A DNA stretch of 64,000 nt from Serilophus lunatus (taxonomy: Eukaryota > Chordata > Aves > Passeriformes > Eurylaimidae): contig VXBA01002860.1 of assembly GCA_013399895.1 (NCBI GenBank), positions 186,001 to 250,000 on the forward strand. The letters run 5' to 3'. Below are positions 63,881 to 64,000 of the stretch, piece by piece. The translations under genes and the position numbers were made by a program. The first letter of the stretch is position 1. Each line of letters opens with the position of its first letter. The notes beneath the pieces were generated by a model, which was not told the origin of the DNA, searched no databases, and was given only the letters and a program-made list of their open reading frames with translations.

Positions 63881-64000
63881 TCATGGGAAGTTTGTGCTTT
63901 CTGTGAGGCTGGCTGTTCTTAAAGTCTTTTCACTCAGTTTTAAAGAAATGTGCGGGTCAATAGGAGTTGTGAGTCAGTCGTACAGGGAAAAAGGATAACA
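63881..64000. other. Window end, nothing recognised
   Basis: The last 120 bases may continue the decayed CR1, but no motif is clear. Confidence 0.4.

Noticed and set aside
1..64000. tRNA, rRNA or snRNA genes
   Set aside because: I saw no A-box/B-box pair or other conserved RNA core by eye. A covariance-model scan would be needed to exclude them.
1..64000. A previously undescribed multi-gene system
   Set aside because: No credible protein-coding cluster exists in the window; what is visible is gene-free avian DNA with old retroelements.

Overview
The window looks like a stretch of bird nuclear chromosome. It is AT-rich, has no long open frame and no recognisable multi-exon gene, and its interspersed repeats are typically avian. 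There are several CR1 LINE fragments, mostly 3' ends, with the usual tail beside them: 'ggttggaaaggaccctaaag' on one strand, or 'gaggtcttttccaacctta' on the other. There are also two solo LTRs of the bird ERVL type. That LTR family is one I associate with non-galliform birds, so Neoaves is a reasonable guess, but the species cannot be fixed from this sequence. The window is best read as intergenic or deep-intronic DNA.

Layout: 1-325 is the cut-off end of a GC-rich interspersed repeat whose second, longer copy lies at 34.19-35.01 kb. A minus-strand CR1 3' end lies at 2.19-2.70 kb. A minus-strand ERVL-type LTR lies at 5.02-5.60 kb, and a plus-strand relative of it at 11.48-12.06 kb. From 12 to 25 kb the sequence is mostly unique, with microsatellites, a perfect double octamer palindrome (12.73 kb), a possible minus-strand retrocopy fragment (17.6 kb) and a MIR-like SINE relic (18.7 kb). 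A TA/TG microsatellite at 25.1 kb precedes a probable third LTR (25.36-26.02 kb). From 26 to 34 kb there is unique sequence with short tandem and inverted repeats. After the GC-rich element there are two short CR1 tails at 42.0 and 42.25 kb, two ancient CR1 pieces in opposite orientations at 50.7-51.4 kb, a CpG-elevated non-repetitive island at 54.8-55.85 kb, a possible 34-nt microexon at 60.26 kb, and an ancient CR1 reverse-transcriptase-region fragment from 63.34 kb to near the end.

No gene set acts together here. The most credible functional candidates are the CpG-elevated island at 55 kb, the octamer palindrome and the microexon-like segment. All three rest on sequence pattern alone. There is no sign of a new defence, mobile or metabolic system, and I do not claim one. 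Four isolated N characters, one of them flanked by an exact 11-bp duplication, look like contig joins and should be treated as assembly uncertainty. Repeat family names come from remembered consensus features, not from a database search, and element edges are approximate unless a target-site duplication is quoted.
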